Origin: Orbus hercynius
GTDB lineage: Bacteria; Pseudomonadota; Gammaproteobacteria; Enterobacterales; Orbaceae
Assembly (NCBI RefSeq): GCF_003634275.1
Contig: NZ_RBWY01000001.1
Coordinates: 539,713 to 603,712 of the forward strand
DNA length: 64,000 bases
Direction of reading: 5' to 3'
Of this stretch, positions 7,326 through 13,902 are shown piece by piece. The notes under the pieces are model-generated. The model saw only the letters and a list, made by a program, of their open reading frames with translations. It had not been told where the DNA came from and did not search any database. Within the stretch, counting starts at the first letter, position 1. Every line of letters begins with the position of its first letter. The translations under genes and the position numbers were made by a program.

Positions 7326-7407
7326 GTACGCGTTCAGATTGTTGGCTTTTTGGTCTCTAGTTAGTTTTAGTTTTTGGGCTTTGGTTATTTGGGCAATAGT
7401 GGGGTGA
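7309..7407 (+). CDS. Tiny membrane peptide, 32 aa
   Basis: GTG 7309 has a GAGGAG ribosome-binding site seven to eight bases upstream. Residues about 9-31 form one hydrophobic segment rich in Trp, Phe and Leu. The stop is two bases before the next start. Small enough to be chance, but the strong ribosome-binding site and the tight packing favour a real gene. Confidence 0.4.
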   Translation: MKELDKYAFRLLAFWSLVSFSFWALVIWAIVG

Positions 7408-7409
7408 GT

Positions 7410-7610
7410 ATGATTGATTCAATATTTTGGTGGATTGGTGCGGTGGTTGTTTTTACTGCTTCATTTTGTGTGATTTTATTTATTGTCGGCTTTACTGTTC
7501 AAGCTACGCTTAATTATTTTTGGCAAAAAATACTTAGAACAAAAGGAATGATTGATCTTCAAATAGCTTGGAAATTTTACGAAAAGCATAAGGATTCAAT
7601 CAATGACTAG
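7410..7610 (+). CDS. Small membrane protein, 66 aa
   Basis: The frame extends upstream to 7374, but ATG 7410, three bases after the preceding stop (TGAGTATG), is the likely start. Residues about 3-38 are strongly hydrophobic (one or two membrane spans), followed by a short charged C-terminus ending in KHKDSIND. It overlaps the next gene by eight bases. Unknown function. Confidence 0.5.
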   Translation: MIDSIFWWIGAVVVFTASFCVILFIVGFTVQATLNYFWQKILRTKGMIDLQIAWKFYEKHKDSIND

Positions 7611-7884
7611 AGCAAAAAGCGAATTAGTTGAATATAAAAAAGACCGAGAAAACGGCAGCAGAATATGGGTTTACGAGTTATCCCACAGCAATAAAGAAAC
7701 CACATTACGTCAGGATTTTATAATTAATCTTGATAAATTTGGGAGATTTAAACTAGATGTTAAGTTTGATGATTTTCCAGAGCTTTCAACTAAAAAAGAA
7801 AATGCTAAAAAAATGGCTGACTGGTTAATGAGGTTAAGTTTGGCAATCCGAAGCGGAGTTAAAGAAGGGGTATTCAATGACTAA
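7603..7884 (+). CDS. Hypothetical early phage protein, 93 aa
   Basis: Soluble mixed alpha/beta composition, with a charged N-terminal helix and a VKFDDFPELSTKKENAKK segment before a C-terminal helix. It overlaps both neighbours by eight bases, which implies coupled translation within the early operon. I do not recognise it. Confidence 0.55.
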   Translation: MTRAKSELVEYKKDRENGSRIWVYELSHSNKETTLRQDFIINLDKFGRFKLDVKFDDFPELSTKKENAKKMADWLMRLSLAIRSGVKEGVFND

Positions 7885-8095
7885 ATTAACACCACTAAAT
7901 ATCAAAATTGAGCAATTGGCTTTTGAGTTCAGCCTTGAGGAAAAAATTGCGCTTGAATTTGGTGATAAAGCAAACGAAGCAAAGGCTGTGTTATTCAGAA
8001 AAACAAAAAAAGGTTTATATGTTGAAAAAGAAGTTAAAAAACTATTTAGGGCATGGCTTAAAAAAATTGAATTGGCTAGGAGTAATGATGACTAA
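7877..8095 (+). CDS. Hypothetical early phage protein, 72 aa
   Basis: A helical, charged 72-residue product (LAFEFSLEEKIALEFGDKANEAK) that begins eight bases inside the previous gene and ends eight bases inside the next. No recognisable family. Confidence 0.5.
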   Translation: MTKLTPLNIKIEQLAFEFSLEEKIALEFGDKANEAKAVLFRKTKKGLYVEKEVKKLFRAWLKKIELARSNDD

Positions 8096-8435
8096 GCCAA
8101 CACTAGATGATTTTCTCAAAAACCAAAATCAGTCCATGAGGGATGGTTATTATCCTGACTTTATGAGTTGTCTGTCATTAAAAGCATCAAGCTTTAGTTT
8201 TAAAGAATTTAGAAATATTAAAGATGAGTTTTTTTGGATTTTAAATCAAGAAGCTTATATGTTCCCTATTTACTTTCTAGTTTTACTGTTTTATGCGATC
8301 GCAGTGGTTACAACGCCGTTCCTTTTCCCGGTTAATGCCTTCATTTACTGGATGAGAACTAAAGGAGCATATAGACGCTATCACGAACGCATGAAAAATA
8401 AACCAAAGTTAATGATTAACGGAGTTGAACAATGA
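8088..8435 (+). CDS. Membrane-anchored phage protein, 115 aa
   Basis: The frame is open from 7908, but that part is the shadow of the preceding gene. An AGGAG motif points to ATG 8085 or 8088, giving about 115 residues. Residues about 58-87 are strongly hydrophobic (FPIYFLVLLFYAIAVV and following), then a basic tail ends at the next start with a four-base overlap. Unknown function. Confidence 0.55.
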   Translation: MTKPTLDDFLKNQNQSMRDGYYPDFMSCLSLKASSFSFKEFRNIKDEFFWILNQEAYMFPIYFLVLLFYAIAVVTTPFLFPVNAFIYWMRTKGAYRRYHERMKNKPKLMINGVEQ

Positions 8436-8707
8436 TTATAATTAACCAAAAAAGAAAAAGAAAAAGGCGGCGAGTGATTAGTGAACAAGTTAAAAATCCG
8501 AAGCACTATCAAATAATTGACGGCTTTGAATCCATAGATGTTATCGCTTGCAGTATGACAGAAGAGCAGTTTAAAGGGTTTTGCTTGGGTAATATTTTAA
8601 AGTATCGAATTAGAGCAGGAAACAAAGATGCTCTAGAGCAAGATATTGCAAAAGCTAATGAGTACAAGTCTATCTTTGAAAGTAAAAAGCATTTGTGTAG
8701 GGGTTAA
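8432..8707 (+). CDS. DUF3310 protein
   Basis: Ninety-one residues. After a very basic leader (KRKRKRRR) the DUF3310 signature follows: NPKHYQ, FESIDVIACSMTEEQFKGFC and GNILKYRIRAG, then a helix ending in EYKSIF. The family is widespread in phage early regions and is usually linked to nucleotide metabolism or replication, without a proven reaction. The basic stretch could bind DNA. Confidence 0.75.
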   Translation: MIIINQKRKRKRRRVISEQVKNPKHYQIIDGFESIDVIACSMTEEQFKGFCLGNILKYRIRAGNKDALEQDIAKANEYKSIFESKKHLCRG

Positions 8708-8709
8708 CA

Positions 8710-9156
8710 ATGGAAGATATTTGCTTACACGAATCAAACATTAAAAGCGTATTTAAAACTTTATCTGAGCTCGTTTTAAGCGGCAAGCGATATCGAATTA
8801 TCATCAAGGTTTGGAAAGATAAGCGCAGCATTGATCAGAACTCGTTATCACACATGTGGTATGCGGACATCGCTAAACAAGGCAATGAGCGAATAGGAAA
8901 AAATGAGTTTGATATCGACAACGTAAAAAAGGACTTAAAAAAGGCGTTCTTAGGCTATGAGGTTGTTAGTTATACCGATGTTGTGACAGGTGAAGAAAGA
9001 CGCGTTAAACGCTTAAAAAAGACCTCAGAATTAGATACCGGAGATATGCACATATATTTACAAAGAATTGAAACATGGGCTTATCAAAACGGATTTGAAT
9101 TAAGAATACCAAACGATTGTGAATATCGAAAACTACAAGATGAGCAGGTGAAATGA
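8710..9156 (+). CDS. ninB: NinB recombination protein
   Basis: 148 residues resembling lambda NinB (Orf), a single-strand DNA and SSB-interacting recombination mediator. The DKRSIDQNSLSHMWYADIAK block at about residues 36-55 is the family signature. NinB helps load the annealase onto SSB-coated DNA, so it would assist the RecT protein of the leftward operon. It is followed by a small membrane protein gene and then two further recombination nucleases, a nin-like cluster. Confidence 0.8.
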   Translation: MEDICLHESNIKSVFKTLSELVLSGKRYRIIIKVWKDKRSIDQNSLSHMWYADIAKQGNERIGKNEFDIDNVKKDLKKAFLGYEVVSYTDVVTGEERRVKRLKKTSELDTGDMHIYLQRIETWAYQNGFELRIPNDCEYRKLQDEQVK

Positions 9157-9344
9157 TGAAAGCGTTAATTTTTTCAATATTTATAATTTTATTTATTACA
9201 AGTGGTTTCGTGTTTTTTGCGTACGTTGGTTGCGGCGGTGATTTTTTTAACATAAATGTTGGATTCATCGGGGGAATATCATTTCTGTGTAGTTTGGCTC
9301 TTTCCCCTCTGATTTTTGACTTTTATAAAGATAATTTGGAGTAG
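9153..9344 (+). CDS. Small two-span membrane protein, 63 aa
   Basis: Starts at ATG 9153 (or 9156), overlapping the ninB stop. Two hydrophobic segments (about residues 3-25 and 35-54) are separated by a GCGGD turn. It stands between ninB and the Ref-like gene, where lambdoid phages carry variable small genes. Unknown function. Confidence 0.5.
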   Translation: MMKALIFSIFIILFITSGFVFFAYVGCGGDFFNINVGFIGGISFLCSLALSPLIFDFYKDNLE

Positions 9345-9347
9345 TTA

Positions 9348-9695
9348 ATGCTTAAATCTCGCAATGTAACTAAAGAGCAAGAACAATTTCATGATGATAT
9401 TTGCCAGCATGTCGGCTGTTTAGCTTGTTGGCTTGAGGGGCGATTTAATGATTATGTCAGTGTTCATCATATCGACGGCAGAACCAAGCCAGATGCGCAT
9501 TGGTTGGTTTTAGCGCCATGTGGCAATCATCATCAAATAGGCAGTGGGTGCGAAGCTATACATAAAAATAAGGCTAGATTTGTTAAGCAATATGGCACAG
9601 AAATGGAGCTATACAAAATGCAAGTGGAAATATTATTAGATAAAAAAATTCACGTTCCTGAGCGAGTGTTAAGTTTATCGGGGTTTAAAGCATGA
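9348..9695 (+). CDS. Ref-like HNH nuclease
   Basis: 115 residues with the features of the RecA-dependent nuclease family (phage P1 Ref): HHIDGRT at residues 40-46, HW at 51-52, CGNHHQ at 58-63 and IHKNKA at 71-76, with Cys24/Cys27 as a further possible metal pair. Ref cuts DNA within RecA-made D-loops. It overlaps rusA by four bases and follows the NinB region, so recombination or resolution is the plausible role. P1 Ref is longer (186 residues); here only the nuclease core is present. Confidence 0.7.
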   Translation: MLKSRNVTKEQEQFHDDICQHVGCLACWLEGRFNDYVSVHHIDGRTKPDAHWLVLAPCGNHHQIGSGCEAIHKNKARFVKQYGTEMELYKMQVEILLDKKIHVPERVLSLSGFKA

Positions 9696-10057
9696 TTAAG
9701 TTAACTTTACCTTATCCGCCAACTGTAAATCATTATTGGGGAGCAGTCGGAAATCGCCGCTATATTAAACCTCAAGGCATTCAATTTAGAAATGAAGTAA
9801 CCGGTATTGTTTTGCAAAATAAAGCCAATAAAAAGCTATCAGAACGGATTAGGGTTGATATTAACGCGTACATGCCGGATAGACGTAAACGTGACTTAGA
9901 TAATATTAATAAAGCTATCTTTGACGCTTTAACTCATAGCGGTGTAATTATCGATGACGACCAAATAGATATATTACACAGTGAACGGAAAGAAGTATTA
10001 AAAGGCGGAAAGATTGAAATAATTATTAGTGAAATCGCAAGGGGTGATCAATGTTAG
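9692..10057 (+). CDS. rusA: RusA Holliday junction resolvase
   Basis: 121 residues, the usual RusA length. The conserved acidic site is visible: Asp68 and Asp70 in KRDLDN, Lys74 and the acidic run at 88-90 (VIIDDDQID). The N-terminal LPYPPTVNHYW is typical. RusA cuts four-way junctions at paired sites and here would resolve RecT-mediated recombination and replication intermediates before packaging. It overlaps the neighbouring genes on both sides. Confidence 0.9.
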   Translation: MIKLTLPYPPTVNHYWGAVGNRRYIKPQGIQFRNEVTGIVLQNKANKKLSERIRVDINAYMPDRRKRDLDNINKAIFDALTHSGVIIDDDQIDILHSERKEVLKGGKIEIIISEIARGDQC

Positions 10058-10554
10058 TTAATGAATATGTAGAAGTTAAAGCAATGAGTACAAAGCAGAT
10101 TGCCAATTTAATCAATCTTGTTGAAAAAGAACGCAAGCAAGCTGAAGAGACTAAGCGTGAGCAGTTGGTTGATGAAGCAAAGCGAATGCTAAAGGCTTGG
10201 GGTGCTGTTAACTCATATTCAAGTCGATGCGGTTATAAAAACATTAGCTCTATGTTTAGCGCGTTATATCCTCGCTGTGACAAGATAGTGATCGAGAATG
10301 AAATCGAATTTGTCGAGGTTTCGTTATTGTCTCTTAAAAACTCAAATGATAAGAAAAAACAAGAACAATACAAAGTTGCAGAGCTTTACTACAAAGGCTT
10401 TGATGTGGTTGATTATGGCTGTGACTGGAGCGAGAGGTTAACAGCTTGCGATATTGCGACAGAATTAAGCATTAGCCGGAGGACGGTTTTTAATCGCCTA
10501 AATGAGCTGCATAGTTTTATTGTGAGCAATATCTCAAATTTCAACATTATTTAG
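10051..10554 (+). CDS. Q-like late antiterminator (putative)
   Basis: A 167-residue protein at the end of the early operon, where lambdoid phages encode Q. The N-terminal half is charged and helical; residues about 130-155 form a sigma-like helix-turn-helix (CDIATELSISRRTVFNRLNE). Upstream of the lysis genes and immediately before a late-type promoter and short terminated leader, late-gene antitermination is the best guess. An in-frame ATG at residue 12 could be the true start. Assigned mainly from position and the HTH. Confidence 0.5.
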   Translation: MLVNEYVEVKAMSTKQIANLINLVEKERKQAEETKREQLVDEAKRMLKAWGAVNSYSSRCGYKNISSMFSALYPRCDKIVIENEIEFVEVSLLSLKNSNDKKKQEQYKVAELYYKGFDVVDYGCDWSERLTACDIATELSISRRTVFNRLNELHSFIVSNISNFNII

Positions 10555-10604
10555 AAAAATAGCAGCAAATTTAGTAATAAGTTTAACTTTTTATCGCTAA
10601 AGTG

Positions 10605-10633
10605 TTGCATTTGCACTCTAAATATACTACACT
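10605..10633 (+). promoter_or_regulatory. Candidate late promoter pR'
   Basis: TTGCAT (10605-10610), 17 bases, TACACT (10628-10633), just after the Q-like gene. Transcription from it would run about 185 bases to the terminator at 10799-10825. Confidence 0.5.
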
Positions 10634-10717
10634 ATTTATGTTGTATAGTTACGTTTAAAGTTATTATTTATCTCTTAAAGCCAAACGGTTTTTTTGCTAT
10701 TTAATATCTTTTGCCTA

Positions 10718-10762
10718 GGTGGTTGATTTTCTTTCGTTGGGGAACGTACGAAATCAACCGCC
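10718..10762 (+). other. Hairpin in late leader
   Basis: Twelve-base arms GGTGGTTGATTT (10718-10729) and AAATCAACCGCC (10751-10762) pair with a single G-T. It lies in the untranslated region between the late promoter and the leader terminator. Confidence 0.5.
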
Positions 10763-10798
10763 ATAACCTACCAATTAACTATCAACAAATAATTTATA

Positions 10799-10825
10799 AG
10801 CCTGACTTAACCGTCGGGCTTTTTT
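10799..10825 (+). terminator. Leader terminator tR'-like
   Basis: Eight-pair stem AGCCTGAC/GTCGGGCT (one G-T) with a TTAACC loop, followed by six T. It would stop transcription from the late promoter unless the Q-like protein acts. Confidence 0.75.
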
Positions 10826-10847
10826 ATTTAAAGTGTGAAAATAATTA

Positions 10848-10876
10848 TTGACATGCGGACGTTAGTCCGCTATTAT
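10848..10876 (+). promoter_or_regulatory. Promoter with palindromic operator
   Basis: TTGACA (10848-10853), exactly 17 bases, TATTAT (10871-10876). The spacer contains the perfect dyad GCGGAC-GTTA-GTCCGC (10855-10870), an ideal repressor site. It serves the two following genes. Confidence 0.75.
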
Positions 10877-10926
10877 ATCTCTCATAGACAGCAAATTGGT
10901 TGCAGTCGAAATCTAGGAGATTAAAT

Positions 10927-11151
10927 ATGAACGCATCAACAGCATTAGAAAAATTATTGGCAGCAGGCGGCAAGGTTTGGGAAAAAGGCGATATGAAACG
11001 CATTTACTTAAACATGGACTTGGTTAAAGCGCTAGATTCAAATATTAATTTCAATGACAAAAAACACAAATTATATTTTGACTTAAATACTAACCGCTTT
11101 GATGGTTCATCTAAATGTCTTGTTTCCTCTTTAAATAAAGAAATAGATTAA
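10927..11151 (+). CDS. Small protein of two-gene unit, 74 aa
   Basis: Start ATG 10927 has a TAGGAG ribosome-binding site; the frame is also open upstream to 10900. The product opens with MNASTALEKLLAAGGKVWEK, continues with a probable beta-hairpin (DMKRIYLNM) and ends with a KLYFDLNTNRF strand. It is the first gene of a unit with a strong operator-bearing promoter, followed by an HTH protein. The layout is that of an autoregulated pair such as a toxin-antitoxin, but I do not recognise either protein as one. Confidence 0.6.
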   Translation: MNASTALEKLLAAGGKVWEKGDMKRIYLNMDLVKALDSNINFNDKKHKLYFDLNTNRFDGSSKCLVSSLNKEID

Positions 11152-11158
11152 TAAATCC

Positions 11159-11177
11159 GGCGCGCTCTGAGTGCGCC
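11159..11177 (+). other. Intergenic hairpin
   Basis: GGCGCGC/GTGCGCC (one G-T) with a five-base loop between the two genes of the unit. No T-run, so it more likely tunes mRNA stability or differential expression than ends the transcript. Confidence 0.5.
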
Positions 11178-11195
11178 AACCTCTAGGAGAGAAAA

Positions 11196-11738
11196 ATGTT
11201 AAGTTCAGAACTAAAATTTTATGGCGAAATGTTGTTCGGTGGATCATGGCAAGCTCAACTTGCTGAATACTTGAGAGTTGATCGCCGCAGGGTGACGGAC
11301 TGGCTATCACGTGGGAATGTTCCTAATTTTGTAGATAATGAACTCGACGATCTAATGAAGCGTAGATTATTCGAGATTCAATCTGCGGTTAATATTAAAA
11401 ATGGTGATTCTGATTTTTATGAGCAAATGAGTCTAGTTTGCGGCGAAACTCATTATCTACCGCGACGCATACACAAAGAACAAATTAAAACATTTTTATG
11501 CAGTTTAAAATGGTCAGTAATAAAAATCATAAACAGCGAAATAAAAAACAATCAAATATCTATTGATGAAGCGATACAAATTGCAGAAGATGAGTTTTTA
11601 TCAAGTAATGACATAGCTAGTGCGATTGAAGCTAAAGAAATAGCGCTAATCGATATTGATATTGATGAGGTAAAAGAGCTAAGAGCTGATGCTCTCGTTG
11701 ATTTAAAATATCAAATAGAAAGCTTTTTTGATAAATAA
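11196..11738 (+). CDS. HTH regulator of two-gene unit, 180 aa
   Basis: The N-terminus (about residues 15-45, WQAQLAEYLRVDRRRVTDWL) is a helix-turn-helix of the Xre/YdaS kind; the rest is helical and acidic (DIDIDEVKEL near the C-terminus) with no recognised domain. A CTAGGAG ribosome-binding site precedes ATG 11196. It shares the promoter at 10848 and is the obvious candidate to bind the dyad there. A terminator follows directly, so this is a closed transcription unit inserted between the Q-like gene and the lysis genes. Confidence 0.6.
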   Translation: MLSSELKFYGEMLFGGSWQAQLAEYLRVDRRRVTDWLSRGNVPNFVDNELDDLMKRRLFEIQSAVNIKNGDSDFYEQMSLVCGETHYLPRRIHKEQIKTFLCSLKWSVIKIINSEIKNNQISIDEAIQIAEDEFLSSNDIASAIEAKEIALIDIDIDEVKELRADALVDLKYQIESFFDK

Positions 11739-11757
11739 TAGAATAATAAAGAATAAG

Positions 11758-11778
11758 CCGCTTAATTGCGGTTTTTTT
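11758..11778 (+). terminator. Terminator of two-gene unit
   Basis: CCGC-TTAATT-GCGG followed by seven T. The identical stem-loop recurs at 13717-13737. Confidence 0.8.
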
Positions 11779-11779
11779 A

Positions 11780-11949
11780 TATCCAAAATTTGAGTAAGTT
11801 GGTAACTCTAATAAAACTAAAACTAAATCTAAATACTCGACTTACTCAATTCAAATCGGCGGCAACACTAGACACACTCACATCAAGCACAATGCTATTA
11901 GCTAGTACGCCGCCACTCATTAACCAACCGCTTCCAGTAGGAGGCATGT
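11780..11949 (+). other. Intergenic region before lysis genes
   Basis: 170 bases with no convincing gene. It contains inverted arms GAGTAAGT and ACTTACTC and an AGTAGGAGG ribosome-binding site for the holin at its 3' end. Confidence 0.4.
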
Positions 11950-12189
11950 ATGAAGACATTAAATATGGATAAATTCACATCGCCTCTGTCTTATTTCTGG
12001 GGTGTTATTTGCACGTTAATTGGAGCGCTTAGCTTGAACGATATAGCTATTGTTATTGGGATAATCTTATCTATCGCTACATTTTGTATTAACTGGGCTT
12101 ATAAGCGTCGCGACTTTCAGCATAAAAAGACATTAAGAGAAGAGCACTATGCGAAACTTAACAAAGATAGCAACAACTGCGATTTGTAG
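11950..12189 (+). CDS. Phage holin (class II)
   Basis: Seventy-nine residues with two hydrophobic segments (about 12-30 and 32-52, a short turn between) and a charged, basic C-terminus, the usual shape of HP1/P21-type class II holins. It is the first gene of the lysis cassette and overlaps the endolysin by 41 bases. Accumulation in the inner membrane would depolarise it and activate the SAR endolysin. An AGGAGG motif lies near the start. Confidence 0.75.
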   Translation: MKTLNMDKFTSPLSYFWGVICTLIGALSLNDIAIVIGIILSIATFCINWAYKRRDFQHKKTLREEHYAKLNKDSNNCDL

Positions 12190-12679
12190 TGTTTCAGCGA
12201 TCATTGGTATTGTGTTGACTGATTACAATGATGACATCCGCACCAGCAAACAAGGACTTGAGATTATCGGCAATGCTGAAAGCTGCCGTAACCAACCTTA
12301 TTATTGCCCGGCGAATATTTTAACTGTTGGCATTGGCTCAACAACTGGAACCATTGAACAGCGGGCCTATTCTGACGAGGAAATTGCGGCGCGTTGGGTG
12401 ACTGATATCAAACACGCCGAGCAATGTGTGAATCAATACGCAAGCGGAGCTAAGTTACCGCAATCAGTGTTTGATGCAACCGTATCAATCACTTTCAATG
12501 TTGGCTGTTCTAAGATGAAAACATCAACGATGTATCGTTACCTGAATAATGGGACTTATCCATCCGCCTGCGATGAATTGCCAAGATGGAATAAATCGGC
12601 GGGTAAAGTGTTAAACGGCCTAGTTATCAGACGAGAAAAAGAGCGTGAATTATGTCTACTCGATTTAAATTTATCTTAG
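12149..12679 (+). CDS. SAR endolysin, GH24 lysozyme
   Basis: A 176-residue muramidase that cuts peptidoglycan. Residues about 6-24 form a weak hydrophobic segment rich in Ala, Ser, Thr and Gly with no clear cleavage site, as in signal-anchor-release endolysins. The catalytic triad is Glu44, Cys53 and Thr59, spaced E-8-C-5-T as in phage lysozymes where Cys replaces the T4 Asp. Cys13 in the SAR segment may also take part in redox control. It lies between holin and spanin genes. A ruined paralogue of its C-terminal half is at about 38.02-38.22 kb. Confidence 0.9.
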   Translation: MRNLTKIATTAICSVSAIIGIVLTDYNDDIRTSKQGLEIIGNAESCRNQPYYCPANILTVGIGSTTGTIEQRAYSDEEIAARWVTDIKHAEQCVNQYASGAKLPQSVFDATVSITFNVGCSKMKTSTMYRYLNNGTYPSACDELPRWNKSAGKVLNGLVIRREKERELCLLDLNLS

Positions 12680-13104
12680 TGATAGCAATCATCGCAGTAT
12701 TTGGCTTGCTTGTTACTATCTTAGTTGATATCAAAAACACCTATGTAGAACTCGGCTCGGTTAAAACCGAGTTAGTGCAAGTTAAGTCTGAGTTTAGTCA
12801 ATATCAAACCTTAGTGCAGAAAGTGAATGAGATTGATCACAAATTTACGCAGGAGCTAACCGATGCAAAATCTGAAAATGATAAGCAGTATAATAACGTT
12901 ATCAATAATATTGCCAGCTTGCAGCTCAACAATAGTAAGCCAAACCAAACCGGCTCCGCCGGCATGGATGATGCAAACGCCTGCGAACTCACTGGAGAAG
13001 CTCGACAAAATTATTATCTACTCCGAGATGACATCATCACAAAAGACAACCAAGTCTTAGGGTTGCAATCATATATAAAAAACGTTTGCTTAGTTGAGCA
13101 ATAA
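12652..13104 (+). CDS. Rz-like i-spanin
   Basis: 150 residues with an N-terminal membrane anchor (about residues 7-26) and a long periplasmic coiled coil (about 30-95), typical of inner-membrane spanins. It overlaps the endolysin by 28 bases and contains a complete o-spanin gene in another frame. Together they fuse inner and outer membranes in the last step of lysis. Sequence identity in this family is low, so the call rests on architecture and context. Confidence 0.8.
   Translation: MSTRFKFILVIAIIAVFGLLVTILVDIKNTYVELGSVKTELVQVKSEFSQYQTLVQKVNEIDHKFTQELTDAKSENDKQYNNVINNIASLQLNNSKPNQTGSAGMDDANACELTGEARQNYYLLRDDIITKDNQVLGLQSYIKNVCLVEQ
12863..13060 (+). CDS. Rz1-like o-spanin lipoprotein
   Basis: Wholly embedded in the i-spanin gene in the +1-type frame, as with lambda Rz/Rz1. 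Sixty-five residues with a lipoprotein signal ending in LPAC (Cys20) and a proline-containing mature part (KPAPPAW). Lipidation would place it in the outer membrane facing the i-spanin. Confidence 0.8.
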   Translation: MQNLKMISSIITLSIILPACSSTIVSQTKPAPPAWMMQTPANSLEKLDKIIIYSEMTSSQKTTKS

Positions 13105-13201
13105 GAGAGATTAATAAATGAAAGATGAATTTGACGACTTAATTAACGATGGCTGGAATGGTAATTAATGGTATAATAAATCATCTAAATAAGAGGTGAT
13201 T

Positions 13202-13642
13202 ATGCTATTAATTGAAAGAGTGGAAGATTATTTCGATGACTATGAAAGATTGGTTTCTGGATTTTATTTTAGTGAAATAAATGTCAGTGACAATGAATAT
13301 TACTTAGATTTCATAAAGCAGGACTCTAAAAATAAATTAGAAAATTATAGTCCACTATCTTCATCTAGCACATTCAATATCACTGAGTCTTTAATTAACA
13401 TATTTCACGCTAGAAGATATGAATTTCGTTTCAATAATAGAATGGTGCCATACTTTGCCGACCAAAAAATAGACTTTGATGATTACTGGAATTCAGAATT
13501 TACCCAAGCCCTTCTTAAATGTATCAAATTATATTTAAATGGTGAGAATGTTTCTGGCTGTCATGAGTATCAAGTTAACACTGAGTATAAAGATAAGAAA
13601 AGAGTCTCAGCAAGAGTTATAAAAATCACAGTGATCAAATAA
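13202..13642 (+). CDS. Hypothetical protein, 146 aa
   Basis: ATG 13202 follows an AAGAGGTG ribosome-binding site. The product is acidic and aromatic-rich, soluble, with no signal or HTH. It stands alone between the spanins and a pair of terminators, and a TATAAT-like element lies 25-30 bases upstream, so it may be independently expressed in the lysogen (a moron). Base composition is more AT-rich than its neighbours. No family recognised. Confidence 0.6.
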   Translation: MLLIERVEDYFDDYERLVSGFYFSEINVSDNEYYLDFIKQDSKNKLENYSPLSSSSTFNITESLINIFHARRYEFRFNNRMVPYFADQKIDFDDYWNSEFTQALLKCIKLYLNGENVSGCHEYQVNTEYKDKKRVSARVIKITVIK

Positions 13643-13716
13643 TTATTCATTTTTATTGCATAAAATATAAAAATTACCGCGAAGATATAAAATAAATCTG
13701 CATAACTATTCAATAA

Positions 13717-13737
13717 CCGCTTAATTGCGGTTTTTTT
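13717..13737 (+). terminator. Terminator after moron-like gene
   Basis: CCGC-TTAATT-GCGG plus seven T, the same stem-loop as at 11758-11778. Confidence 0.75.
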
Positions 13738-13751
13738 ACGTCTAAATTCAG

Positions 13752-13771
13752 CCACCTTCGGGTGGTTTTTT
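13752..13771 (+). terminator. Second terminator
   Basis: CCACC-TTCG-GGTGG followed by six T. A near copy stands at the equivalent place in the phage remnant (38899-38917). Confidence 0.75.
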
Positions 13772-13810
13772 AATGCCTGTCGTACGGCAATTATCAACCA
13801 AGAGCTTTAC

Positions 13811-13886
13811 AGAATGAGTCTAAGAGAATGACAGTTAATGTCTAACTCTTGGGGCTGTCTATTCTGTGCGAACTTAGGCTCATTCT
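13811..13886 (+). other. Large nested leader hairpin
   Basis: Outer arms AGAATGAGTCTAAG (13811-13824) and CTTAGGCTCATTCT (13873-13886) pair over 14 positions with one G-T. Directly inside, AGAATGACAG (13825-13834) pairs with CTGTCTATTCT (13855-13865) with one bulge. The structure ends 16 bases before the KilA-N start codon. Confidence 0.65.
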
Positions 13887-13902
13887 ATAGAGAGACATCA
13901 AT

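Noticed and set aside
11766-11972. Rightward 68-codon frame before the holin
   Set aside because: It begins inside the terminator at 11758-11778, has no ribosome-binding site, and its product looks random; the holin start at 11950 explains the AGGAGG motif.
13570-13797. Leftward 75-codon frame
   Set aside because: It covers both rightward terminators and the end of the preceding gene and has no ribosome-binding site.
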